Below are positions 1-5,185 of a stretch of DNA of 5,213 bases, one piece after another. Position 1 is the stretch's first letter, and the number at the start of each line of letters is the position of its first letter. Both the position numbers and the translations under genes were made by a program. The notes beneath the pieces were generated by a model. It was given only the letters and a program-made list of their open reading frames with translations, was not told the DNA's origin and made no database searches. The DNA is taken from positions 1-5,213 of the forward strand of contig JACCSV010000077.1 in assembly GCA_013812805.1 (NCBI GenBank), in the 5' to 3' direction. Origin of the DNA: Sphingomonas sp. Lineage in GTDB: Bacteria; Pseudomonadota; Alphaproteobacteria; Sphingomonadales; Sphingomonadaceae.

Positions 1-109
1 GCATGATCACCTCCGACGGAATCGGCGGGAAGACCGTCTCCAGGAACATCAGGAAACCGACCCCCAGATAGCCCGATTGCTCGATCAGGCGGACGACCCA
101 ATTGCCCAT
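1..109 (-). CDS. DedA family (VTT domain) membrane protein, N-terminal part only
   Basis: Only the first 36 codons are present; the gene runs off the left edge. The start is ATG at 109. The visible protein opens with a short amphipathic stretch (MGNWVVRLIEQSGYLG), followed by a hydrophobic segment (VGFLMF) and then LETVFPPIPSEVIM. The E-x-V-F-P-P-I-P-S-E block is the N-terminal signature of the DedA/SNARE-associated family, inner-membrane proteins with a VTT fold linked to lipid scrambling or undecaprenyl-phosphate recycling and to membrane-potential homeostasis. The start lies 4 bp after the gshB stop with no convincing Shine-Dalgarno sequence (upstream mRNA is GACGGGCGCTAGACCC), so translation is probably coupled to gshB and the gene is the distal member of this operon. 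Which DedA subfamily it belongs to cannot be told from this fragment. Confidence 0.85.
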   Translation of the reverse strand, partial: MGNWVVRLIEQSGYLGVGFLMFLETVFPPIPSEVIM

Positions 110-113
110 GGGT

Positions 114-1073
114 CTAGCGCCCGTCGCGCTCGGCCAGGCGGCGGTCGATCGCCGCCCAGATCAGCCCGGGCGTGTCGCTTCCGTCGAAGCGGTCGAGCGC
201 TACGATCCCGGTTGGCGAGGTGACGTTGATCTCGGTCAGCATCCCGCCGATCACGTCGATGCCGACGAACAACAGCCCGCGACGCTTGAGCTCGGGGCCG
301 AGCGCCGCGCAAATCTCGTGCTCACGGTCGGTGAGCTCGGTCGGCTCGGCGCTCCCGCCGGCGGCGAGGTTGGAGCGGATTTCCCCCTTGCCGGGGCGGC
401 GGTTGATCCCGCCCGCGACCTCGCCGTCGACGAGGATGATGCGCTTGTCGCCCTCGCTGACCGACGGCAGGAAAGCCTGGGCGATATATGGCTCGGGCCA
501 GACCTGCCCGAACAGCTCGGCAAGCGTCGTCAGGTTCATCCCGTCGCGACCGATTCGAAACACCGCGGCGCCGGCGTTGCCGTGGAGCGGCTTGAGCACG
601 ATTTCGCGGTGACGCTGGTGGAAGTCGCGAAGCTCGGTGATCGAGCGGGTGATCAAAGTCGGCGGCATGAAGCGCGCAAAATCGAGCACGAACAGCTTTT
701 CCGGCGCGTCGCGAACCGAGCGCGGGTCGTTCACCACCAGCGTGGCCGCGGTGATGCGCTCGAGCAGGTACGTGGCGGTGATGTAGGCGACGTCGAAGGG
801 CGGGTCCTGGCGCATCAGCACCACGTCCACAGCGCGAGCCAGGTCGAGGCGGCGCGGTTCCCCGGCGCTGAAGTGATGGCCTTCGACCCGATCCACCCGC
901 ACCGGGCGGACGAGGGCGCTGACTTGGCCGTCTTGGTAGCTCAGATCCTGTGCAAGGTAGTGGAACAGCTCGTGGCCAAGCTGCTGCGCCTTGAGCATGA
1001 TCGCGAAGGTGGAATCGCCGGCGATGCCGATGCTTTCCAGCGGGTCCATCTGCACTGCGACGCGAAGCGGCAT
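114..1073 (-). CDS. gshB: Glutathione synthetase (ATP-dependent, ATP-grasp)
   Basis: This is a 319-residue protein, close to the 316 of E. coli GshB. It joins gamma-glutamylcysteine and glycine with ATP to make glutathione in the cytosol, the second step of the pathway. The N-terminal domain begins MPLRVAVQMDPLESI and carries the substrate-site motif RQDPPFD (residues 88-94). The ATP-grasp part has KPLHGNAGAAVF (161-172, the glycine-rich loop after the nucleotide-binding lysine), the GDKRIILVDGEV strand, SNLAAGG, and EINVTSPTG (281-289), where Glu281 and Asn283 match the Mg-binding residues of E. coli. The glycine-rich loop differs from the E. coli form KPLDGMGG. The reading frame stays open far upstream across yraN, but the family match begins at the ATG at 1073. 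An in-frame GTG at 1109 overlaps the yraN stop (GTGA) and would add 12 residues without homology. The leader has an unusual hairpin, listed separately. The stop is TAG, 4 bp before dedA. Confidence 0.96.
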   Translation of the reverse strand: MPLRVAVQMDPLESIGIAGDSTFAIMLKAQQLGHELFHYLAQDLSYQDGQVSALVRPVRVDRVEGHHFSAGEPRRLDLARAVDVVLMRQDPPFDVAYITATYLLERITAATLVVNDPRSVRDAPEKLFVLDFARFMPPTLITRSITELRDFHQRHREIVLKPLHGNAGAAVFRIGRDGMNLTTLAELFGQVWPEPYIAQAFLPSVSEGDKRIILVDGEVAGGINRRPGKGEIRSNLAAGGSAEPTELTDREHEICAALGPELKRRGLLFVGIDVIGGMLTEINVTSPTGIVALDRFDGSDTPGLIWAAIDRRLAERDGR

Positions 1074-1104
1074 GCGCGCTCGCCTAAGCGAGCCGCTGTT
1101 CCTT
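1074..1104 (-). promoter_or_regulatory. gshB translation initiation region: Shine-Dalgarno, perfect hairpin, start codon
   Basis: In the 32-nt gap between the yraN stop and the gshB ATG, the minus-strand mRNA reads AAGGA (1104-1100), then six bases, then a perfect 6-bp inverted repeat GCTCGC-TTAG-GCGAGC (1093-1078), then GCGC and ATG. The AAGGA is 26 nt from the ATG, too far to work if unpaired. Removing the 16-nt hairpin leaves about 10 nt, a workable spacing. The only other purine-rich match near the ATG (AGGCGAG) lies in the loop and 3' arm of the hairpin. The sequence elements are seen directly. That they act as a structured spacer, as described for phage T4 gene 38, is inference. There is no T-tract, so it does not look like a terminator. 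Confidence 0.5.
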
Positions 1105-1105
1105 G

Positions 1106-1456
1106 TCACCCTTGCCAGACGTCGCTCAGATGGCGCGGCAGCCGTCCCGGGACGATGAAGATCGCGTCGATCCGAAGATCGTCGCCGCTGCGCATGAAGC
1201 GCGGTGCAAGCATCCCGGCGGCTATCGCCACCCGTCGCAGCCGATACTGATCGAGCGCGAAAGCTGCGGCCTCTTCGGTGCCGCGCGCCTTGACCTCGAT
1301 GAAGGCGAGGGTGCGGCCGCGCCGGGCAATGATGTCGACCTCGCCGCCGCGGACCCGCGCCCGGCGGGCAAGGATCCGCCAGCCGAACAGCCGCAACCAC
1401 ATCGCGGCAATCGTCTCCGCCCCGCGACCCCGCTTCTCCGCGGCCTGCCGCTTCAC
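1106..1456 (-). CDS. yraN: YraN family protein (UPF0102), PD-(D/E)XK nuclease-like fold
   Basis: This 116-residue protein matches the UPF0102/YraN family in length and motifs: a basic N-terminus (KRQAAEKRGRGAE), WLRLFGWRILARR, then GGEVDIIARRGRTLAFIEVKAR. The residues lining up with a PD-(D/E)XK active site are Glu14, Asp41 and Glu54-Val-Lys56. The fold resembles Holliday-junction resolvases, but no biochemical function is firmly established for the family. It starts with GTG at 1456, inside the rsmI stop (GTGA, 4-bp overlap), which implies translational coupling to rsmI. I chose this start over the internal ATG at codon 19 because the conserved N-terminal helix with Glu14 lies before that ATG. 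The rsmI-yraN-gshB order is, to my knowledge, common in alphaproteobacteria. In E. coli, lpoA sits between rsmI and yraN; here nothing does. Confidence 0.93.
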   Translation of the reverse strand: MKRQAAEKRGRGAETIAAMWLRLFGWRILARRARVRGGEVDIIARRGRTLAFIEVKARGTEEAAAFALDQYRLRRVAIAAGMLAPRFMRSGDDLRIDAIFIVPGRLPRHLSDVWQG

Positions 1457-2286
1457 TTCGCCGACCGTTCCAGCGCGCGGGCGTAGGCCCGCTTGCGGGG
1501 AACGCCGAGCAGCGCCGCGACCTCGGCTGCGGCCCGCGACGGCGACAGGCGCGACAGCGCCTCGTCGAGCGCGGCGTCCAGCTCGTTGTCGCTCACGGCC
1601 TCGCGCTCTGCAGGCGGACCGACGACGATTACGATCTCACCCTTGGGCGGCACTTCGGCATAGCGGGCCGCAAGGTCTTCGAGGCTGCCGGTCACGCATT
1701 CCTCGTGAAGCTTGGTGATTTCGCGAGCGACCGCGGCTTCGCGGCGCCCGAGTCCGGCTGCCAGCGCCGCAAGTGCGGGCCCGAGCCGCGGCCCGCTTTC
1801 ATATAGCACCAGTGTGGCCCTGACCGACGCAAGCTCGGCGATCGCGTCGGCACGCGCTTTGTCCTTTGGCGGCAGGAAGCCGGCGAACAGGAAGCGGTCA
1901 GTGGGAAGCCCCGACAGGGTCAGCGCCGCGATCGCCGCACTTGGCCCCGGGATGGCGTGGACCGCATGGCCGGCGGATCGCGCGGCGCGCACCAGCTTGT
2001 AACCGGGGTCGGAGATCAGCGGAGTTCCGGCATCGCTGATCAGGGCCACCACTTCGCTTCCGAGTCTCGCGACGATCGCTTCGCGCTCGGCCTCGCTGGT
2101 GTGATCGTGATAGGTTGCCATCGGCGCCTTGGCGCCGGCAAAGGCGAGCAGCTTGGCGCTGACCCTTTTGTCCTCGGCGAGGATGAGGTCCGCCTGCCGC
2201 AAGGTTTCGGCGGCGCGCGGCGACAGGTCGGCCAAATTGCCGATCGGAGTCGCGACGATGTAGAGGCCGGGGGGCAGGCGATCCAT
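1453..2286 (-). CDS. rsmI: 16S rRNA (cytidine1402-2'-O)-methyltransferase
   Basis: This 277-residue protein belongs to the tetrapyrrole-methylase-type SAM methyltransferases. RsmI 2'-O-methylates C1402 in the decoding centre of 16S rRNA, together with RsmH. In order it shows LYIVATPIGNL (8-18), AEDKRVS (37-43), LISDAGTPLISDPG (82-95), IPGPSA (112-117), FLFAGFLPPK (132-141), YESGPRL (162-168) and REITKLHEE (188-196). The C-terminus, rich in Ala, Leu, Arg and Ser and ending in GVPRKRAYARALE, is the usual small helical domain. Two positions differ from the textbook motifs: AEDK instead of AEDT, and YESGPR instead of YESPHR. The start is uncertain. ATGs lie at 2340, 2298 and 2286 and none has a good Shine-Dalgarno sequence. 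I use 2286 (MDRLPPGLYIV) because it fits the family start. The extra residues from 2340 (MRCRAPLAPPGASV) look like translated leader. It is the first gene of the left operon. Confidence 0.94.
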   Translation of the reverse strand: MDRLPPGLYIVATPIGNLADLSPRAAETLRQADLILAEDKRVSAKLLAFAGAKAPMATYHDHTSEAEREAIVARLGSEVVALISDAGTPLISDPGYKLVRAARSAGHAVHAIPGPSAAIAALTLSGLPTDRFLFAGFLPPKDKARADAIAELASVRATLVLYESGPRLGPALAALAAGLGRREAAVAREITKLHEECVTGSLEDLAARYAEVPPKGEIVIVVGPPAEREAVSDNELDAALDEALSRLSPSRAAAEVAALLGVPRKRAYARALERSAK

Positions 2287-2338
2287 CACCGCGATCATCA
2301 CAGATGCACCGGGCGGCGCAAGCGGGGCGCGGCAACGC

Positions 2339-2360
2339 ATTGAAAATTGACGCTTTCAAT
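2339..2360. repeat. Inverted repeat ATTGAAA-N8-TTTCAAT in the divergent promoter region
   Basis: Perfect 7-bp arms at 2339-2345 and 2354-2360 are separated by 8 bp (ATTGACGC), giving about 15 bp centre to centre, roughly one and a half helical turns. It could be an operator for a dimeric regulator serving either divergent gene, or a weak stem in the rsmI leader. The arms are AT-rich, so chance is possible. The left arm overlaps the distal ATG at 2340, which argues mildly against that codon being the true rsmI start. I do not recognise it as a site for a known regulator. Confidence 0.35.
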
Positions 2361-2403
2361 TCGCCACAAAAAGAGTCATTCTACCGTCATCGTGCACTTC
2401 TGG

Positions 2404-2410
2404 GGAGGAG
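2404..2410 (+). promoter_or_regulatory. Strong Shine-Dalgarno sequence of the small exported-protein gene
   Basis: GGAGGAG ends 5 nt before the ATG at 2416. It is close to a perfect anti-16S match and is the strongest ribosome binding site in the window. It settles the start of the small gene at 2416 rather than at the upstream in-frame TTG at 2347, and supports the gene being real and translated. Confidence 0.85.
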
Positions 2411-2415
2411 TCGCA

Positions 2416-2757
2416 ATGATCACGATATTGGTAGCAGCCGCGCTCTATGCGGGAGCCTCTGGCGAGCCGCGCCAAGCCTATTCGGCCTGCCTTCGCGACG
2501 CTGTCGCCAACGCCAAGGTCGCCAACGTCCCGGCGGACGGCTTCAAGGCCTATGTGCAGCAGAACTGTGTGACAGCGGAAGCCAGCTTCAGGAAGTCGCT
2601 TGCAGCGTTCAACATGAAGAACGGCATGGGCAAGAAGAGTGCGGACGAAGACGCGCAAATCCAGATTGATGACTATGTCTTCGCCGCCGAGGACAAATAT
2701 CGTTTCTCGCTCGAACCGCCCAAGGCACGGCAGGCTGCAATCTCACCGAGCAAATAA
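2416..2757 (+). CDS. Putative exported protein of unknown function (113 aa)
   Basis: This 113-residue protein is the only plus-strand gene in the window. The N-terminus (MITILVAAALYAGASG) is a short hydrophobic run followed by small residues, so it looks like a Sec signal peptide with cleavage around residues 14-16, although it lacks the usual N-terminal positive charge. The mature part would have two cysteines, Cys25 (AYSACLRDAV) and Cys51 (QQNCVTAEASF), well placed for one periplasmic disulfide. A mostly helical, charged C-terminus (NMKNGMGKKSADEDAQIQIDDY) and a short tail follow. I recall similar small hypothetical proteins with the pattern C-L-R-x-A-V, ADGF, QxxC and QIDDY in sphingomonads, but I know of no assigned function. 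The start is set by the GGAGGAG sequence. Its last 28 codons overlap the end of hemW in antiparallel orientation. It is transcribed away from rsmI. No terminator is visible after its TAA. Confidence 0.82.
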   Translation: MITILVAAALYAGASGEPRQAYSACLRDAVANAKVANVPADGFKAYVQQNCVTAEASFRKSLAAFNMKNGMGKKSADEDAQIQIDDYVFAAEDKYRFSLEPPKARQAAISPSK

Positions 2758-3860
2758 TCGAGCACCAGCCGCCCGCGCGGCGTAACGCTCAGACGCTCCG
2801 CCGACTGCTGCAAGTGCCCGCTGTGGGTGAGCCGCTCGACCGCGCCCCGGTCGACCAGCGGCCGCGCAAAGCGCTGCTCGAGCGCGCCGACGTCGATTCC
2901 CTCGACTAGCCGCAGCCCCATCACCAGCGCTTCGTCCGCGGCCTCGCCGGCGTCGAGCCGTGCTTCCTCGGCGATTCCGTGGCCGTTGCGCTCGAGGCAG
3001 GACAGGAAATTCTCCGGCTTGCGGTGGCGAACGGTGCGCATGCTGGTGCGGCGGCCGTGGGCGCCGGGGCCGACCCCGGCATAGTCGCCGTAGCGCCAGT
3101 AGCTGAGGTTGTGCCGGCTTTCGGCATTTGGCGCGGCATGGTTGCTGATCTCGTAAGCCGGCAGTCCCGCGGCCGCGCTCCGCTCGCCGGTCAATTCGTA
3201 AAGCGCCGCGGCAATATCGCCGTCGAGGGGATCGAGCTTTCCCGAGGCGTTGAGCGCGGCAAAGCGCGTGCCCGGCTCGATGGTCAGCTGGTACAGCGAC
3301 AAATGCGTGGTGCCGAGGCCCAGCGCTTTGTCCAGCGTCGCCGACCAGCCGGTCTCGCTGTCGCCTGGAAGGGCGTAAATGAGGTCGAAGCTGACGCGGG
3401 CGAAGTGCCTCTGGGCGATCTCCAGCGCCTGCTGGCCCTCGCTTGACGAGTGGGCCCGACCGAGGAAAGCGAGCGCCTCGTCTTCGAAGCTCTGCAAGCC
3501 TAGCGAGATGCGGTTGACGCCTGCCGCCGCAAGGTCGGCGAAACGCGCCGCCTCGACCGAGTTGGGGTTCGCTTCCAGCGTGATTTCGAGGTCGTCCGCG
3601 GTCGACCACTGACCGCGCGCGGCGTCGATCAGCGCCGCGACCGTCGCCGGCTCCATCAGCGAAGGCGTGCCGCCGCCGAAGAAGATCGAGGTCAGCGTCC
3701 GGCCGCGAAGCAGCCGCGCCTCGTGCGCGAGGTCGGCGAGCAGCGCTTCGCGCCACTGCTGCTGGTCGATCTCGGAGCGGACGTGGCTGTTGAAGTCGCA
3801 ATATGGGCATTTGGAGACGCAGAACGGCCAGTGGATGTAGAGGGCGAGCGGTTCGGCCAT
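2673..3860 (-). CDS. hemW: Radical SAM family heme chaperone HemW
   Basis: This 395-residue protein opens YIHWPFCVSKCPYCDF, giving the radical-SAM cluster cysteines Cys14, Cys18 and Cys21 followed by Phe23. The Phe, and the lack of the N-terminal PRYTSYPT-type motif, mark it as HemW rather than HemN. HemW binds heme and transfers it to target proteins in respiration; it was often misnamed oxygen-independent coproporphyrinogen III oxidase. Further family motifs are FFGGGTPS (60-67), ITLEANPNSVE, NRISLGLQSF, GRAH, SFDLIYALPG, HLSLYQLTIEPGT, YEISNHA and YWRYGDYAGVGPGAHGR, with the C-terminal HemW domain ending RGRLVLDYLLGEIA near residue 375. About 20 more residues follow (residues 376-395), encoded opposite the small plus-strand gene. 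The ATG at 3860 overlaps the rdgB stop by one base (TGATG); a GTG directly before it (3863) would overlap by four bases. GGAG lies just upstream. Confidence 0.95.
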   Translation of the reverse strand: MAEPLALYIHWPFCVSKCPYCDFNSHVRSEIDQQQWREALLADLAHEARLLRGRTLTSIFFGGGTPSLMEPATVAALIDAARGQWSTADDLEITLEANPNSVEAARFADLAAAGVNRISLGLQSFEDEALAFLGRAHSSSEGQQALEIAQRHFARVSFDLIYALPGDSETGWSATLDKALGLGTTHLSLYQLTIEPGTRFAALNASGKLDPLDGDIAAALYELTGERSAAAGLPAYEISNHAAPNAESRHNLSYWRYGDYAGVGPGAHGRRTSMRTVRHRKPENFLSCLERNGHGIAEEARLDAGEAADEALVMGLRLVEGIDVGALEQRFARPLVDRGAVERLTHSGHLQQSAERLSVTPRGRLVLDYLLGEIAACRALGGSSEKRYLSSAAKT

Positions 3861-4471
3861 CACTCCAGTTCAGCGACCAATTTGCGGAACGCGCGGGCGC
3901 GATGGCTGATCGCGTGCTTGGCGTCCGGGTCCATTTCGCCAAACGTCTGTTCATGGCCTTCGGGCAGGAACATTGGGTCATAGCCGAAGCCCTGGCCACC
4001 GCGCGGGGGCCAGACGAGCTGCCCGTCGACCCGCCCTTCGAAGGATTCCGTCTGCCCGTCATTCGGCCAGGCGATGGCGAGCGCGCAGACGAAATGGGCG
4101 TCGCGGCTGACCTGCGGGCCACAGGCTTCGACCTGCTCCCACACCCGTTCCATCGCAAGCGCGAAGTCGCGATTGCCCTCACGGGCCTCGGCCCAGCGTG
4201 CGGAGAAGACTCCCGGCATTCCGCCCAGCGCCTCGACGCACAGGCCGGAATCATCGGCGAGCGCGGGCAGGCCGCTGAGGTCGGCGGCGGTGCGCGCCTT
4301 CAATTCCGCATTGTCGATGAAGGTGACTCCGGTTTCCTCCGGCTCCGGCAGGTCGAGCTCGGCAGCACCGGTGCAGGCAATCCCGAAGGGTTCAAGCAGC
4401 GCCGAAATCTCGCGCAGCTTGCCTTCATTGTGCGTGGCGATGACCAGCCTCTCACCAACGCGCCTGATCAT
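3860..4471 (-). CDS. rdgB: dITP/XTP pyrophosphatase (non-canonical purine NTPase, RdgB/HAM1)
   Basis: This 203-residue protein, near the usual 195-205, hydrolyses dITP, ITP and XTP to monophosphates and pyrophosphate, keeping deaminated purines out of DNA and RNA. Family motifs in order are VIATHNEGKLREI (Thr13, Asn15 and Lys18 at the nucleotide phosphates), EETGVTFIDNAELKA, ALADDSGLCVEALGGMPG with the metal/catalytic pair Asp73-Asp74, the base-recognition stretch GQGFGYDP (159-166), the conserved QTFGEM, and SHRARAF (189-195). All expected catalytic residues are present. The start ATG at 4471 overlaps the rph stop as ATGA, so translation is probably coupled. An rph-rdgB pairing, often followed by hemW, is frequent in Proteobacteria, which agrees with the assignment. 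The start codon supports a short N-terminal extension (MIRRVGERL) before the first strand, as expected. Confidence 0.96.
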   Translation of the reverse strand: MIRRVGERLVIATHNEGKLREISALLEPFGIACTGAAELDLPEPEETGVTFIDNAELKARTAADLSGLPALADDSGLCVEALGGMPGVFSARWAEAREGNRDFALAMERVWEQVEACGPQVSRDAHFVCALAIAWPNDGQTESFEGRVDGQLVWPPRGGQGFGYDPMFLPEGHEQTFGEMDPDAKHAISHRARAFRKLVAELE

Positions 4472-5172
4472 CGGCCGACCGCCTTTAGCTGCGCTTCGAA
4501 AATCTCGCCGCAGCCGATCCGGGCCAGCCGGAGCAAGCGCAACAGCCCTTCCTCGTCATAGCATTCGCCTTCGGCGGTCACCTGCGCTTCAACGATCGAG
4601 CCGTCCGCGGTCAGCACGAAATTCCCGTCGCAGCCGGCGTTGCTGTCCTCGACATAATCGAGGTCCAGCACCGCTGCGCCATTGTGGATCCCGCAGCTCA
4701 CCGCCGCGACCTGGGTGCGGATCGGATCGGCGGCGAGCTTGAGACCGTCCACCGCGATCCTAAGCGCGACCCAGGCACCCGAGATCGCCGCGGTTCGAGT
4801 GCCGCCGTCGGCCTGAATCACATCGCAGTCGAGCACGATCTGCCGCTCGCCGAGTTTCGCCAGATCGACGACTGCGCGCAGGCTTCGCCCGATCAGCCGT
4901 TGGATTTCCTGGGTGCGGCCCGACTGTTTGCCCTTGGCCGCCTCGCGGTTGCCGCGCGTGTGCGTTGCCCGGGGCAGCATGCCATATTCGGCCGTAACCC
5001 AGCCCTGGCCCTTGCCGCGCAGAAACGGCGGGAGCTTCTCCTCAACCGAGGCAGTGACCAGCACTCGGGTGTCGCCGAAGCCCACCAGGCAGGACCCTTC
5101 GGCGTGGCGGGTGAAGCCGGGCTCGAAGCTGAGCTCGCGGATCTGGTCGGGGGCGCGTCCGGATGGGCGCAT
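4468..5172 (-). CDS. rph: Ribonuclease PH (tRNA nucleotidyltransferase)
   Basis: This 234-residue phosphorolytic 3'-5' exoribonuclease trims tRNA precursors to the mature 3' end using inorganic phosphate; the family forms a hexameric ring. The N-terminus MRPSGRAPDQIREL is the family start. Further on come GWVTAEYGMLPRATHTR, GKQSGRTQEIQRLIGRSLRAVVDL with Arg86, LDCDVIQADGGTRTAAISGA with the phosphate-binding GTR at 124-126, DLDYVEDSNAGCDGN, and QVTAEGECYDEEGL near the C-terminus. The length and residue numbering agree with well-studied RNase PH proteins, and no loss-of-function change like that of E. coli K-12 is visible. I chose the ATG at 5172 over the GTG at 5181 because AGGAG (5185-5181) lies 8 nt before the ATG and overlaps that GTG. 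It is the first visible gene of the right operon; its promoter must lie in the last 28 bases or beyond the window. Confidence 0.97.
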   Translation of the reverse strand: MRPSGRAPDQIRELSFEPGFTRHAEGSCLVGFGDTRVLVTASVEEKLPPFLRGKGQGWVTAEYGMLPRATHTRGNREAAKGKQSGRTQEIQRLIGRSLRAVVDLAKLGERQIVLDCDVIQADGGTRTAAISGAWVALRIAVDGLKLAADPIRTQVAAVSCGIHNGAAVLDLDYVEDSNAGCDGNFVLTADGSIVEAQVTAEGECYDEEGLLRLLRLARIGCGEIFEAQLKAVGR

Positions 5173-5180
5173 GCAAAACA

Positions 5181-5185
5181 CTCCT
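5181..5185 (-). promoter_or_regulatory. Shine-Dalgarno sequence of rph
   Basis: On the minus strand AGGAG is followed by 8 nt (TGTTTTGC) and then ATG. The sequence overlaps the upstream GTG codon, so that GTG can hardly be the start. The remaining bases to the window edge (5186-5213) show no convincing -10 or -35 box for rph. Confidence 0.75.

Larger units (their letters stand above)
2287..2415. promoter_or_regulatory. Divergent intergenic region between rsmI and the small exported-protein gene
   Basis: This 129-bp gap must hold the promoters for both the leftward rsmI operon and the rightward small gene. Its middle (about 2339-2385) is clearly more AT-rich than the genes around it. On the minus strand TAGAAT (2383-2378) matches a -10 box at five of six positions, but the bases 17 bp upstream (TCCCCA) are not a -35 box. 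If used, it would start rsmI mRNA near 2371. On the plus strand TTGACG (2348-2353) resembles a -35 box, but no -10 box follows at 16-18 bp. The placement of the promoters here is inferred from the divergent layout; the individual boxes are weak. Confidence 0.4.

Noticed and set aside
102..1250. Long plus-strand open frame of about 380 codons opposite gshB and yraN
   Set aside because: It lies antisense to well-matched gshB and yraN, has a biased, low-complexity composition rich in Arg, Ala, Asp and Val, no recognisable motif and no plausible ribosome binding site. It is a typical high-GC shadow frame.
2347..2415. N-terminal extension of the small plus-strand protein from a TTG at 2347
   Set aside because: It would place 23 mostly basic residues before the signal peptide and has no ribosome binding site, whereas the ATG at 2416 has an ideal one.
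2768..2781. GC hairpin GCCGC-CCGC-GCGGC just past the small gene's stop, as a terminator
   Set aside because: The stem is only 5 bp, there is no T-tract on either strand, and it lies inside conserved hemW coding sequence where such GC repeats arise by chance.
2743..4254. Minus-strand open frame of about 500 codons across hemW and rdgB
   Set aside because: It is a frame-shifted shadow of hemW and rdgB, extremely rich in Arg, Ala, Pro and Gly, without family motifs. The true frames have complete conserved domains.
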